Below, piece after piece: positions 42,761-52,549 of a DNA stretch of 64,000 nucleotides. Source of the DNA: Methylorubrum populi (GTDB lineage Bacteria > Pseudomonadota > Alphaproteobacteria > Rhizobiales > Beijerinckiaceae). The notes below the pieces were generated by a model. It saw only the letters and a list, made by a program, of their open reading frames with translations, had not been told where the DNA came from and ran no database searches. Each line of letters begins with the position of its first letter. Position 1 is the stretch's first letter. The translations under genes were made by a program, and so were the position numbers. Location: NCBI RefSeq assembly GCF_002355515.1, contig NZ_AP014809.1:2504501-2568500 (forward strand), given 5' to 3'.

Positions 42761-42884
42761 CGCTGGAACAGTCACAAACAAGTGGGACTCGGCCGAATGG
42801 CCGCGTTTTCAAGCCTTACAGAGGCGTGAGATTTTTATGATTCTTTGCGGATTAAACCTGCTCTTCGAACGTGATTAAGCATCT

Positions 42885-45467
42885 TCAAAACTGCCGCAGG
42901 TAAGGCGCCGGCTTCTGCCCGAGGATGCGCCATGTCCCCGCGAGCCCGGCCCCGATCGCGAAGATAACGGCGAACGCGGCCACCGCCAGCGCCCCGGCGG
43001 GATCGGGCGCGAAATCGAGGCGCATGACGCGGGAGACGATGACCCAGCCCGCGGCCGAACCGGCCAGGATGCCGAAGAAGGCGGTGGCGAGCCCGAGTGC
43101 GCCGTATTCGAGGGCGTAGGTCGAGAGCAGCCGCATCCGCGTGGCGCCGAGCACCTTCAGCACCACCGCGTCGTAGAGCCGGGCGCGGTGGCCGGCGGCG
43201 AGCGCCCCGGCGAGCACCAGCAGGCTCGCGAGCACGGCGACGACGCTGGCACCGCGGATCGCCAGGACCAGCTTGTGCACGAGGTCGTTGACCGCCTCCA
43301 GCGCATCCTTCACCCGCACGCTCGTCACCGAGGGGAAAGCCTTCGCCGCGTCGCGCACCACTTCCGCCTCGAGCTTGGAATCCGGGCCGTCGGGCAGGGT
43401 CAGGGTCGCGAGGTCGGCATGCGGCGCCCCGCGGAATGTGCCGGGGGAGAACACCATCACGAAGTTGATGCCGAGCGAGCGCCACTCGATCTTGCGCAGA
43501 TTGGCGACCCGGGCAGTGATCGAGCGGCCGAGCACGTTCACGGTGACGGTGCTGCCGACCTTGAGGCCCAGCGAACGCGCCAGCTCGACATCGAAGGAGA
43601 CGAGCGGCGTCCGGCCCTCCTCCTCGTTCCACCACGCACCCTCGACGATGGTCGAGCCGTCGGGCGGAGCGCCGGCGTAGGTGATGCCCCGGTCGCCGTC
43701 GAGCACCCAGGCGGCGTCCTCCGGCGGCTTGATCTGCCCGGCCGGCACGCCGTTCAGCGCGGTGATCCGTCCGCGCATCATCGGGACGCGCTCGATCTTC
43801 GCGTTCGGCGCGTGGGCGCCGAGGAAGGCGGAGAAGGCCTCCGCATCGCGCGAGGGCACGTCGAGGAAGAAAAGGCTCGGGGCGCGGCCGGGCAGCGAGC
43901 TTTCGAGCGCGCGGGTGATGTTGCTGTCGATGGCGCTCAACGTCACCAGCAGGGTCGTCCCGAGGCCGAGCGAGAGCACCACCGCCGGGGTCAGCGCGCC
44001 TGGGCGGTGGAGGTTGGCCAGGGCCAGGCGCGGCACCATGCCCTTCGGCCGCGGCAGTCGGGCGGCCAGGACCATCAGCCCCGCGGCGACGAGGCGCAGG
44101 GTGCCGAAGGCCAGCGCCGCCGCCGCCATGAAGATCAGCGCGACCTTGCGGTCGAAGGCGGTGAACAGGGCAAAGCCCGCGAGCGCTAGCAGGGCGAGGG
44201 CGAGCACCGCGAGGTAGCGCCAGCGCGGCCGGCGCGCCGCCGGATCGACGGCATCACGAAACAGCCCGGCGACGGAGATGTCGTGGGCGCGGCCGAGCGG
44301 CAGGATCGCGAAGGCGAGCGCGGTCAGGAGGCCGTAGGCGCCCGCCAGCGCGAGGCGGGCCGGAGCGATCTCGGGGTTGAGCGGCAGGGGAAGCTGGTCG
44401 CGCAGCGCGATGTCGAGCGCGAACGGCAGGGCGGCACCGACGACGAGGCCCAGCGCGGTGCTGACACAAGCGATCAGCATCACCTGGATCAGGTAGAGCC
44501 CGACGACCTGCGAGCCCGGCGCGCCGACGCTCTTGAGGGTGGCGATGGAGGCCTGCTTGCCGTCGACGAACGCGCGCACGGCATTGGCCACCCCGACCCC
44601 GCCAACGATGAGCGCGGTGAGGCCGACGAGCGTCAGGAACTGCGTGAAGCGCTCGATGCCCTTGGCGAAGCGCGGATCGGCGTTGTCGCGCGAGCGCATC
44701 TCGAAGCCGGCTTCCGGCAGGGCCTTCTGCACCGCCGCGTTGACGGCGCTCAAGCGGGCATCGTCGGCCTGCGGCAGCTGCAGGCGGTAGGTGAAGCGGT
44801 TGAGGCTGCCGGGCTGGATCAGGCCGGTGGCGCGCAGGGCGCTCAGCGAGACGAGCAGGCGCGGACCGAAGCCGATGCCCGAGCCGATCCGGTCGGGTTC
44901 GGAGACGAGGGCGGCGCGGATCTCGATCGGGAAGCCCCCGAGCGTCACCCGGTCGCCGACCTTGAGCCCGAGCCGGGTCAGCAGCGCCGGATCGGCCACG
45001 GCACCGTAGAGGCCGTTCCGCTCGGCGATGAGCGTCTGAACCGGCGCCGGCGGATCTGTCTCGGCTATGCCGACCGCCGGATAGCTCGGATCGACCGCCT
45101 TCAGCTCGACCAGGGCGGCGCTGCCGTCACCGGCCACAGCCATGGCCCGCAGGCTCGCCACCTCTGAGACCGGCGCCTGCCCGTCGAGCACGGCGCGCTC
45201 GGCCGGCGTCGCCTCCCGGTTGATCAGGCTGTAGGTGATGTCGCCGCCCAGAATGCGCCGTCCCTCGCGCCCGAGCCCGCCGGAAAGCGAGGCGGCGATC
45301 GAGGTGACGCCGCTGATCGCCGCGACGCCGAGGGCGATGCAGGCGATGAACACGCGGAAGCCGGACAGTCCCCCGCGCAGCTCGCGCAGCGCCAGCCGCA
45401 GGGTGAGCGGCAGGCGGGAGGGCGGGGCCGGCTTCGAGGAATCCGGCTGGGACAGCGTGCCGTGCAT
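42885..45467 (-). CDS. YbbP-like ABC transporter permease (FtsX/MacB superfamily)
   Basis: Large inner-membrane permease of 860 residues. There are an N-terminal helix (FRVFIACIALGVAAISGVTS), a big periplasmic domain, and two FtsX domains (about 255-400 and 735-855) each with three or four helices. The order and the ends (GTWRILGQKPAPYLRQF) match YbbP, which works with ATPase YbbA, probably to extract or export envelope substrates. No ABC ATPase gene is adjacent. The start ATG 45465-45467 gives a Ser/Pro-rich cytoplasmic leader. The divergent gap to the autotransporter is AT-rich. Confidence 0.88.
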   Translation of the reverse strand: MHGTLSQPDSSKPAPPSRLPLTLRLALRELRGGLSGFRVFIACIALGVAAISGVTSIAASLSGGLGREGRRILGGDITYSLINREATPAERAVLDGQAPVSEVASLRAMAVAGDGSAALVELKAVDPSYPAVGIAETDPPAPVQTLIAERNGLYGAVADPALLTRLGLKVGDRVTLGGFPIEIRAALVSEPDRIGSGIGFGPRLLVSLSALRATGLIQPGSLNRFTYRLQLPQADDARLSAVNAAVQKALPEAGFEMRSRDNADPRFAKGIERFTQFLTLVGLTALIVGGVGVANAVRAFVDGKQASIATLKSVGAPGSQVVGLYLIQVMLIACVSTALGLVVGAALPFALDIALRDQLPLPLNPEIAPARLALAGAYGLLTALAFAILPLGRAHDISVAGLFRDAVDPAARRPRWRYLAVLALALLALAGFALFTAFDRKVALIFMAAAALAFGTLRLVAAGLMVLAARLPRPKGMVPRLALANLHRPGALTPAVVLSLGLGTTLLVTLSAIDSNITRALESSLPGRAPSLFFLDVPSRDAEAFSAFLGAHAPNAKIERVPMMRGRITALNGVPAGQIKPPEDAAWVLDGDRGITYAGAPPDGSTIVEGAWWNEEEGRTPLVSFDVELARSLGLKVGSTVTVNVLGRSITARVANLRKIEWRSLGINFVMVFSPGTFRGAPHADLATLTLPDGPDSKLEAEVVRDAAKAFPSVTSVRVKDALEAVNDLVHKLVLAIRGASVVAVLASLLVLAGALAAGHRARLYDAVVLKVLGATRMRLLSTYALEYGALGLATAFFGILAGSAAGWVIVSRVMRLDFAPDPAGALAVAAFAVIFAIGAGLAGTWRILGQKPAPYLRQF

Positions 45468-45681
45468 GGAGGCTCGTGCGTTTCGTCGCCGGTCGGGCCG
45501 GCCGGGCCAATCTGGGCATCGAGACGGCGTGCGCAACTGCCCGCACCGCCGCATCCCGGACGAGGTGCTTCGCACCCCTCGGTCCCGGCGTCCCGCCGCG
45601 AGCCGGAATCGTGCTCCTCGTCGACTGCTCTACCAGATGCGGCGCACGATTGAAGAATTCTACAAATATATCAGAAGTTGT

Positions 45682-45695
45682 ATGACATAAGTCAT
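45682..45695. promoter_or_regulatory. Palindrome in the promoter region of the autotransporter
   Basis: ATGAC-ATAA-GTCAT, perfect 5-bp arms, in an AT-rich stretch (about 45640-45705) of otherwise GC-rich DNA, 64 bases before the autotransporter ATG. The region 45468-45758 holds no gene; this is the likeliest promoter or operator site. Confidence 0.45.
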
Positions 45696-45758
45696 CTTCC
45701 TGTTGCTTGTCCAAGCTAGGCCGTAAGCGAAGGCCGGCGACAAGGCCGCAGGTGGGTC

Positions 45759-48700
45759 ATGACGAAGCATCTCCTCTCATTTCTGCTCGCCTCGACCGGC
45801 CTAGTGCCGCTCTGCGCAACGGCCCAGCAGATTCCGACCTCACCGGGCGTCGGATTCACGAACAGCACGTCTGCCAGCACGGGAACCGTCATCCCGCGCG
45901 TTCTCGACAGCTATGTCGGGCTGATGACCGGCAATCCCGCGGCGATGACGCAGAACTACCAGACCGTCATAACGATGACTCAGAATCGGACGGCGGATCA
46001 GACGTTCGGGGCGATCCGTGACGATCGCACCTCGCAGGCCTACGGCATCCTGAACGGGCTCGGGCCGCTGACCTCCGCCTATCTCACGGGAGCGGGTGCG
46101 ACCTTCTCCGGCACCCGGCCGAACAGCCTGACGCCGACCAGCTACGCGACCACGAAGCTCGCGGATTACGCCGCCAACATCAATCTCGGCTCCAGCGCCA
46201 GCGCGGGTGTGACGACCTTCGGCAACGGCACCGCCACGCCGCTCGCAGCCGCTGTCGACTTCATCGACAACGTCGCCCGGGGCAACGCCTCCACCGAGCC
46301 GTCCAAACGCGTCTTCGGCCGCTATCAGGGGACGAACCCGGCCATCGATCCGCTCGATGCCCGGTTCAACGATTACAGCGCCGCGACGAACAAGCGGGGC
46401 CTCTCGGTGCGCGACACGGCGGGATTCGTCGTGCCGACCGACCTCGCGAACTTCCCGGTTCCGGCGGTCTACGGGACCACGGACCGCTGGGTGAAGGGCT
46501 TCACCGTCACCCAGGCGATGATCGACGCCAATGGCGGGCGCCCCCTCACCGCGCCGAACGTCGGATCCTACGATGCGGCCGGCACCTTCACGCCGACGAC
46601 CTTCGGGGTGGGTGAGTACGTCCCGGGGATCGGCACCTCGCCGCGCCCCTACCGCGTCTCGACGAGCGTGAACGTGCCGACTCTGCTCTTCCAGCGGATC
46701 AACGGCACCAACGCCTACGCGGATGGCGGTTATCCGAGCGGGCACACCAATTCCGGCTATCTCCAGAGCCTCGGCGTCGGCTTCCTCGTGCCGCAGCGCT
46801 TCCAGGAATTGCTCACCCGGGCCGCCGAACTCGGAAACAACCGGATCCTCGCCGGCATGCACTCGCCCTTCGACGTGATGGGCGGCCGGATGCAGTCCGC
46901 GGCGATCGTCGCGACCAACATCTACGGTGCGCTCTACGACGCGCAGGGCAACGCGGTCGATTGGACGAACCCGGCCAATACGAGAGCCTACGCCGTCTTC
47001 CAGGCCTACCGGCAGACCCAGGCCTATCTCGCGGCGAGCTGCGGCGCGTCGAGCGTGGGCGGCTGCCTTGCGGCCTCCGCGGCATCGGGCGCCGCCGACG
47101 CCTTCGCCAATGCCGCGCAGAACAAGGCCGACTATACGGCGCGCCTGACCTACGGCTTCCAGCCGACCGGGCCGAGCGTGCCGATGACGGCAGCGGAGGT
47201 GCCGGTCCAGGCGCAGGTGCTGCTGCTGACCCGCTTCCCCTACCTGTCCGACACGCAGCGCCGGGAGATCCTGGCGACGACCGGGCTGCCCTCGGGCTAC
47301 CCGCTCCTGAGCGGCAATACCTATGACGGCTGGGGACGGCTCAACCTCTACGCCGCCATGGACGGCTACGCCGCCTTCAACGGCCCCGTCACCGTCACGA
47401 TGGATGCGTCGCAGGGGGGCTACCGCGCCCTCGACACCTGGAAGAACGACATCGCCGGCAGCGGGAGCCTGACCAAGGCAGGCAGCGGCACGCTGATCCT
47501 CACCGGCCGCAACACCTATACCGGCGGGACGACGGTGGCGGGGGGAACCCTCGTCGGCTCGACCGCGAGCTTCGGTTCGGGCGCCATCGTCGACAATGGC
47601 AGCCTGATCCTCGATCAGGCCAGCGACGCGGCCATGGCCAATCCGATCTCGGGCTCCGGCATCCTGACGAAGAGCGGCGCCGGCACGCTCAATCTCACCG
47701 GCACCAGCTCCTTCACCGGCGCCACCGGCGTCGCCGAGGGCCGGCTCGCGGTGAACGGCAGCCTCGCCGGCTCGACCGTCACGGTCGGGTCCGGCGCCAG
47801 CCTCGGCGGCAACGGCACCGTCGGCGGCGTGGTCGCGGCCTCCGGCGCCACCGTGGCGCCGGGCAACTCCATTGGCACCCTGAATGTCGCCGGCAACGTG
47901 ACCTTCGCCGCCAACTCCGTCTACGCGGTCGAAGCGAATGCCGCCGGGCAGTCCGACCGGATCGCGGCGGGCGGCAGCGCCAGCCTCAACGGCACCGTTC
48001 AGGTCAGTGCGGCCAACGGCACTTACGATCCGCGCACCCGCACCACCATCCTCACCGCCGGCGGCGGCGTGACGGGCCAGTTCGCGGGCGTCACCGCCAA
48101 CCTCGCCTTCCTCACCCCGACCCTGATCTACTCGGCGAACGCCGTCGACCTGAACCTGACCCGCAACGACATCGCCTTCTCGACCGTGGCGCGCAACCGC
48201 AACCAGGCCGGGGTCGCGGACGCGATCCAGGCCGGCGGCGCGGGCACCGCGCCCTACCAGCACACCGTCGGCCTCACGACGTCGCAGGCGCAGGGCGCCT
48301 TCCAAGCGCTCTCGGGCGACGTGCATGCCAGCACGGTCTCGACGGCCTACGCCACCGCCTTCTTCGTGCGCGAGGCGATCCTCGACCGGCTGCGCTGGGG
48401 CACCACCCCCGGCACCGCCAACGGCCTGAACTACGGCAGCCTGCCGGCGGCCTACACCGCCGACCTGCCGGGCCGCGCCACCCCGGCGGTGGCGATGCCG
48501 GCCCGCATCCTCGACCCCACCGTCTTCGGCCTGTGGGGACAGGGCTTCGGCAGCTTCGGCGAGGCCCGCTCGGACGGCAACGCCGCCGGGTTCAGCCAGC
48601 AGATCTCGGGCTTCGCCCTCGGTGCCGACATCCGGCTGGAGAACGGGATCAAGCTCGGCGTCGCAGGCGGCTACACCGCCGGCAGCCTCGACACGACCGG

Positions 48701-49403
48701 TCGCCTGCAATCCGGCACGATCGAGAGCGCCTTTGGCGGCGTCTACGGCGGCTACGAGCTCGGACCGGTCTCACTGCGGCTCGGTGCGACCTACGCCGAC
48801 AACACCATCCGCACCCGCCGCACCATCGCCTTTGCCGGCCTGTCCGACTCGGCGAGCGCCCGCACCGGCGGCGCGACGATCCAGGGCTTCGGCGAGATCG
48901 GCTACCGCTTCTTCCTCGGTGACGGCGCTCCGGCCCCGCTCCTGTCGAAGGACGGACCGGCGCCGGTCCAGGCGAGCCTGAGCTACATCGAGCCGTTCCT
49001 CGGCGGCTCCTACGTCGCGATCGGACGCGACCGCTTCGTCGAGAGCGGCGGCGTCGCGGCGCTGACGAGCTTCGCCCGCGACTACGACGTCGGCGCGGTC
49101 ACCGCCGGCCTGCGTGCGCAGACCCTGCTGGGCCTCGATCTCGGGGCGCCGGTCTCCGCGCGCGGTCTGGTCGGCTATCGCCGCGCCTTCGGCGACGTGG
49201 TGCCCACCGCCCTCCTGTCCTTCGGCAACGGCCCGACCTTCCTGAGCGCCGGCATCCCGATCGCCCGCGATGCGCTGGTGGCTGAGGCCGGGCTCGACCT
49301 GCAGGTCGCCCTGAACGCGACGCTGGGCGTGGCCTATACCGGCCAGGTCGGCGAGCGGGTTCAGGACCACGCCGTCAAGGGCAACTTCACCTGGCGGTTC
49401 TGA
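45759..49403 (+). CDS. Autotransporter with PAP2-phosphatase-like passenger
   Basis: Type V secreted protein of 1214 residues. Signal peptide 1-22 (cleavage near CATA-QQ). Passenger (about 200-395) carries acid-phosphatase/PAP2 motifs: SPRPYR near 297, PSGHT at 326-330 with His329, and R362-x5-H368-x3-D372 (NNRILAGMHSPFDVMGGR). These match the PSGH and (S)R-x5-H-x3-D elements of haloperoxidase-type phosphatases. Two PATR repeats (about 567-598 and 627-660; SGTLILTGRNTYTGG) lead to a stalk, and the last 290 residues form the beta-barrel, ending in the usual Phe (FTWRF). It is predicted to show a phosphatase at the cell surface. K-x6-RP of the first motif is not clear, so activity is unproved. 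ATG 45759. Confidence 0.88.
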   Translation: MTKHLLSFLLASTGLVPLCATAQQIPTSPGVGFTNSTSASTGTVIPRVLDSYVGLMTGNPAAMTQNYQTVITMTQNRTADQTFGAIRDDRTSQAYGILNGLGPLTSAYLTGAGATFSGTRPNSLTPTSYATTKLADYAANINLGSSASAGVTTFGNGTATPLAAAVDFIDNVARGNASTEPSKRVFGRYQGTNPAIDPLDARFNDYSAATNKRGLSVRDTAGFVVPTDLANFPVPAVYGTTDRWVKGFTVTQAMIDANGGRPLTAPNVGSYDAAGTFTPTTFGVGEYVPGIGTSPRPYRVSTSVNVPTLLFQRINGTNAYADGGYPSGHTNSGYLQSLGVGFLVPQRFQELLTRAAELGNNRILAGMHSPFDVMGGRMQSAAIVATNIYGALYDAQGNAVDWTNPANTRAYAVFQAYRQTQAYLAASCGASSVGGCLAASAASGAADAFANAAQNKADYTARLTYGFQPTGPSVPMTAAEVPVQAQVLLLTRFPYLSDTQRREILATTGLPSGYPLLSGNTYDGWGRLNLYAAMDGYAAFNGPVTVTMDASQGGYRALDTWKNDIAGSGSLTKAGSGTLILTGRNTYTGGTTVAGGTLVGSTASFGSGAIVDNGSLILDQASDAAMANPISGSGILTKSGAGTLNLTGTSSFTGATGVAEGRLAVNGSLAGSTVTVGSGASLGGNGTVGGVVAASGATVAPGNSIGTLNVAGNVTFAANSVYAVEANAAGQSDRIAAGGSASLNGTVQVSAANGTYDPRTRTTILTAGGGVTGQFAGVTANLAFLTPTLIYSANAVDLNLTRNDIAFSTVARNRNQAGVADAIQAGGAGTAPYQHTVGLTTSQAQGAFQALSGDVHASTVSTAYATAFFVREAILDRLRWGTTPGTANGLNYGSLPAAYTADLPGRATPAVAMPARILDPTVFGLWGQGFGSFGEARSDGNAAGFSQQISGFALGADIRLENGIKLGVAGGYTAGSLDTTGRLQSGTIESAFGGVYGGYELGPVSLRLGATYADNTIRTRRTIAFAGLSDSASARTGGATIQGFGEIGYRFFLGDGAPAPLLSKDGPAPVQASLSYIEPFLGGSYVAIGRDRFVESGGVAALTSFARDYDVGAVTAGLRAQTLLGLDLGAPVSARGLVGYRRAFGDVVPTALLSFGNGPTFLSAGIPIARDALVAEAGLDLQVALNATLGVAYTGQVGERVQDHAVKGNFTWRF

Positions 49404-49618
49404 GAGCCTGTTGGGCTGAGCGGATCGGGCACCCGTCGTTCCCGATGCTGAGGGGCCGAGCGTAACCCGGTCTCGAAGAGCACCTGGCGGCTGATTCGAC
49501 GGCTCCGCTGGACCCGCATGCCGCGGCCCCAGGCCGTGCGCTGCGGGTGCTTCCAACCCCCGGCCGCAGCCGCTACACCGGCAACCCCGATCCCCATCGA
49601 GCGTCGGAAAGCCATCCC

Positions 49619-50368
49619 GTGTCGTCCATGCGCCTGGGCGTGAACATCGATCACGTCGCCACCGTCCGCAACGCCCGCGGCGGGGTCTCGCCCGATCCGG
49701 TGCGCGCCGCCCGCGAGGCCGTGGCGGCCGGCGCCGACGGCATCACCGCGCATCTGCGCGAGGATCGCCGCCATATCCGCGACGCCGACATCGCCGCCCT
49801 GCGGGCGCTGCCGGTGCCGCTCAACCTTGAGATGGCGGCGACCGACGAGATGGTCGGCATCGCGCTCGCCACCCGGCCGCACGCCGCCTGCCTCGTCCCG
49901 GAGAAGCGCGAGGAGCGCACCACCGAGGGCGGCCTCGACATCATCGCCGGCCGCGCGCATCTCGGCCCTCGTATCGCCACCCTGGCGGAGGCGGGCATCC
50001 GCGTCTCGCTCTTCGTCGAGCCCGACGAGGCGGTGATGGAGGCCGCCCACGCCCTGCGCGCGCCCGTGGTCGAGCTGCATACCGGCTCCTATTGCGAAGC
50101 GGTGATCGAGGGCGACGAGAAAAAAATCGCGCACGAACTCGGCCGCATCGTGCGGGCCGCCGCCCACGGCGCCGGGCTCGGCCTGGAGATCCATGCCGGC
50201 CACGGCCTCACCGTCGAGAGCGTCGGCCCGGTGGCGGCCCTGCCGCAGATCCGCGAACTCAACATCGGCCACGCGCTGATCGCCGAGGCGATCTTCGTCG
50301 GACTGCGCCAAGCGGTCCACGACATGCGCGCGGCGATGGACCGGGCGCGGCGGCAGGTCGAACCGTGA
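49619..50368 (+). CDS. pdxJ: Pyridoxine 5'-phosphate synthase
   Basis: Condenses deoxyxylulose 5-phosphate with the 3-amino-acetone phosphate product of PdxA to make pyridoxine phosphate. Blocks [55 protein letters not shown] and [10 protein letters not shown] are the PdxJ hallmarks. Length is about 249 residues. GTG 49619 is preferred as start because GGAAAG lies seven bases upstream; ATG 49628 is the alternative. It overlaps acpS by four bases (GTGA) and heads the pdxJ-acpS-lepB-rnc-era cluster common in alphaproteobacteria. Confidence 0.94.
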   Translation: MSSMRLGVNIDHVATVRNARGGVSPDPVRAAREAVAAGADGITAHLREDRRHIRDADIAALRALPVPLNLEMAATDEMVGIALATRPHAACLVPEKREERTTEGGLDIIAGRAHLGPRIATLAEAGIRVSLFVEPDEAVMEAAHALRAPVVELHTGSYCEAVIEGDEKKIAHELGRIVRAAAHGAGLGLEIHAGHGLTVESVGPVAALPQIRELNIGHALIAEAIFVGLRQAVHDMRAAMDRARRQVEP

Positions 50369-50775
50369 TCCTCGGCATCGGCACCGATCTCTGCGACATC
50401 CGGCGCATCGAAAACTCGCTGGAGCGCTTCGGCGACCGGTTCACGCACCGCGTCTTCACCGACGGCGAGCGGGCGAAATGCGACCGCCGCGCCGCCCGCG
50501 GCCCCTCCTACGCCCGACGCTTCGCCGCCAAGGAGGCCTGCGCCAAGGCGCTCGGCACCGGAATGAGCCAGGGCGTGTTCTGGCGGGACATGGAAGTGGT
50601 CAATCTCGCCAGCGGGCAGCCGACCCTGCGCCTTTCCGGAGGTGCGCAGGAACACCTCGCCCGTATGGTGCCCCCGGGCCACGAGGCGCGGCTGCACCTG
50701 ACCCTCACGGACGAACCGCCCCTGGCGCAGGCCTTCGTCATCATCGAGGCGGTGCCCGCCGCAGCGGCATCATAG
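50365..50775 (+). CDS. acpS: Holo-[acyl-carrier-protein] synthase
   Basis: Transfers the 4'-phosphopantetheine arm of coenzyme A to apo-ACP, activating fatty-acid synthesis. The start block [15 protein letters not shown] and [18 protein letters not shown] carry the magnesium-binding Asp and Glu of the family. 136 residues, as usual. Starts at GTG 50365, which overlaps the pdxJ stop (GTGA), so it is translationally coupled. LepB follows after about 130 bases. Confidence 0.93.
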   Translation: MILGIGTDLCDIRRIENSLERFGDRFTHRVFTDGERAKCDRRAARGPSYARRFAAKEACAKALGTGMSQGVFWRDMEVVNLASGQPTLRLSGGAQEHLARMVPPGHEARLHLTLTDEPPLAQAFVIIEAVPAAAAS

Positions 50776-50905
50776 GTTTGTATTCATTCGTGCGCCGCGT
50801 TGCGGGGCGGCGCGGCATAGTCTAGACCCGCCGCCCAGCAGGACAGCCACCGCCACGTGGGACGCGGCTGCCGACATGACGGCGGGGCCGAAGGCTGGAT
50901 CACTC

Positions 50906-51712
50906 ATGAGCATAGGACGCGCGCGCGTGGATCGCGAGGGCAAGACGGAGATCCGGACGGCCGAGCCCGGAACCTGGGCGAGCATCCGGGAAACCGTGAA
51001 GGTCGGCGTCCAGGCGCTGCTGATCGCGCTCGTGGTGCGCACGCTGCTGTTCCAGCCCTTCAATATCCCCTCGGGCTCGCTGATCCCGACGCTGCTGATC
51101 GGCGACTACCTGTTCGTCTCGAAATACACCTACGGCTACTCGAAATACTCGCTGCCCCTCTCCGAGTACCTGCCGTTCCAGGCGCATGGCCGGGTCTGGG
51201 CCGCCGAGCCGAAGCGCGGCGACATCGCCGTGTTCAAGCTGCCGAAGGACAACGCCACCGACTACATCAAGCGGGTGATCGGCCTGCCCGGCGACAAGAT
51301 CCAGGTGGTCGAGGGCGTGCTCAACATCAACGGCAAGCCGGTCAAGCGCGAGCGCATCGCCGATTACGAGACGCTGGACGCCTTCGACCAGGTGGTGAAG
51401 GTGCCGCAATACATGGAAACGCTGCCCGGCGGCGTGACCCACCGGGTAATCGAGCGCGACGGTGACCGCGGCTTCTGGGACAACACCGAGGTCTACACGG
51501 TGCCGGCCGGCCACTTCTTCATGATGGGCGACAACCGCGACAACTCCACCGACTCCCGCGACCTCGCCAGCGTCGGCTACGTGCCCTTCGAGAATTTCGT
51601 CGGCCGCGCCGAGATGATCTTCTTCTCCATCGACGAGCGCACCCCCGCCTGGCAGATCTGGCGCTGGCCGGCCGACGTGCGCTGGAGCCGCATCTTCTCA
51701 ACCATTCACTGA
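50906..51712 (+). CDS. lepB: Signal peptidase I
   Basis: Inner-membrane serine protease that removes Sec signal peptides on the periplasmic side. One membrane helix (about 34-50) precedes the catalytic Ser58 in PSGSLIPTL; the general base Lys lies in DYIKRVIGLPGDKI, and the C-terminal box GDNRDNSTDSR is intact. Length 268 residues from ATG 50906, preceded by GGAT and AAGG sites; the ATG at 50876 would add 10 residues. Lies between acpS and rnc. Signals of coupling are absent here (61-base gap before rnc). Confidence 0.95.
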   Translation: MSIGRARVDREGKTEIRTAEPGTWASIRETVKVGVQALLIALVVRTLLFQPFNIPSGSLIPTLLIGDYLFVSKYTYGYSKYSLPLSEYLPFQAHGRVWAAEPKRGDIAVFKLPKDNATDYIKRVIGLPGDKIQVVEGVLNINGKPVKRERIADYETLDAFDQVVKVPQYMETLPGGVTHRVIERDGDRGFWDNTEVYTVPAGHFFMMGDNRDNSTDSRDLASVGYVPFENFVGRAEMIFFSIDERTPAWQIWRWPADVRWSRIFSTIH

Positions 51713-51773
51713 TTTCTTCGATTAACGTGTCAGCGACGGGACGATCCGCCGTTCGCCCCCGGGGCGGGCGGCG

Positions 51774-52544
51774 ATGAGCGAGGCCGGCGAAGGCGCCGGA
51801 CGCTCCAGTCGCGCCCGGCGCGCGCACCGTCCGCGGCCGAGCCTCGCCGTGCTGGAGGCGCGGATCGGCCACGTCTTCACCGACCCGACCCTGCTGCCCC
51901 TGGCGCTCACCCATGTCAGCAAGGCCGGCGCCTCGGGCCGGGTCGGCAGCTACCAGCGCCTCGAATTTCTGGGTGACCGGGTTCTCGGGCTCGCGGTAGC
52001 CGAGACGCTCTACAAGTCGCTGCCGGATGCGGAGGAGGGCGAGCTGTCGCGGCGGCTGGCCGGGCTCGTGCGGCGCGAGACCTGCGCCGCGGTGGCCGAG
52101 GCCTGGGAGGTCGGGCCGCATCTCAATCTCGGTCCCGGCGAGATCCAGACCGGCGGGCGGCGCAACCAGACCATCCTGGCCGATGTCTGCGAGGCGATTC
52201 TCGGCGCGGTCTTCCTCGATGCCGGCTACGAGGCGACGCGGGCCATCGTGCAGCGCAGCTTCCGCCCCGGTGAGGAAACCGCGGCGCCGCGCGGGCGCGA
52301 CGCGAAATCGGCCTTGCAGGAATGGGCGATGGCGCGCAGCCTCGCGATCCCCGTCTACGAGGTGGTGGAGCGCTTAGGTCCCGATCATGCCCCGGTCTTT
52401 CGGATCGCGGTTCGGGTCGAGGGCATTGAACCGGGATACGGCGAGGGCGCGTCCAAGCGCGTGGCGGAGCAGGAGGCGGCCCAGGCCGTGCTCGCCCGCG
52501 AGAATATCGGCGGGACGCAGGGACAAGATGGATCAGGTGGTTAG
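51774..52544 (+). CDS. rnc: Ribonuclease III
   Basis: Double-strand-specific RNase that processes rRNA precursors and regulates mRNAs. The nuclease domain has RLEFLGDRVLGLAV, with Glu64 and Asp68 of the acidic cluster, and DVCEAILGAVFLDAG, completing the metal sites. A double-stranded RNA-binding domain follows (DAKSALQEWAMARSL, GEGASKRVAEQEAAQAVL). The 256 residues include a 22-residue Arg-rich N-terminal extension. Era follows after five bases, so the two are co-translated in effect. Confidence 0.95.
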   Translation: MSEAGEGAGRSSRARRAHRPRPSLAVLEARIGHVFTDPTLLPLALTHVSKAGASGRVGSYQRLEFLGDRVLGLAVAETLYKSLPDAEEGELSRRLAGLVRRETCAAVAEAWEVGPHLNLGPGEIQTGGRRNQTILADVCEAILGAVFLDAGYEATRAIVQRSFRPGEETAAPRGRDAKSALQEWAMARSLAIPVYEVVERLGPDHAPVFRIAVRVEGIEPGYGEGASKRVAEQEAAQAVLARENIGGTQGQDGSGG

Positions 52545-52549
52545 GTCGG

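Noticed and set aside
45682..45695. Pho box before the surface phosphatase
   Set aside because: The known Pho box is an 11-bp direct repeat; this site is an inverted repeat.
45640..45705. AT-rich patch as attachment site of a mobile element
   Set aside because: No tRNA, integrase or flanking repeat; it is better explained as a promoter.
45840..48710. 956-residue minus-strand open frame
   Set aside because: Antisense to the autotransporter; its repetitive Arg/Gly/Ala composition reflects the other strand.
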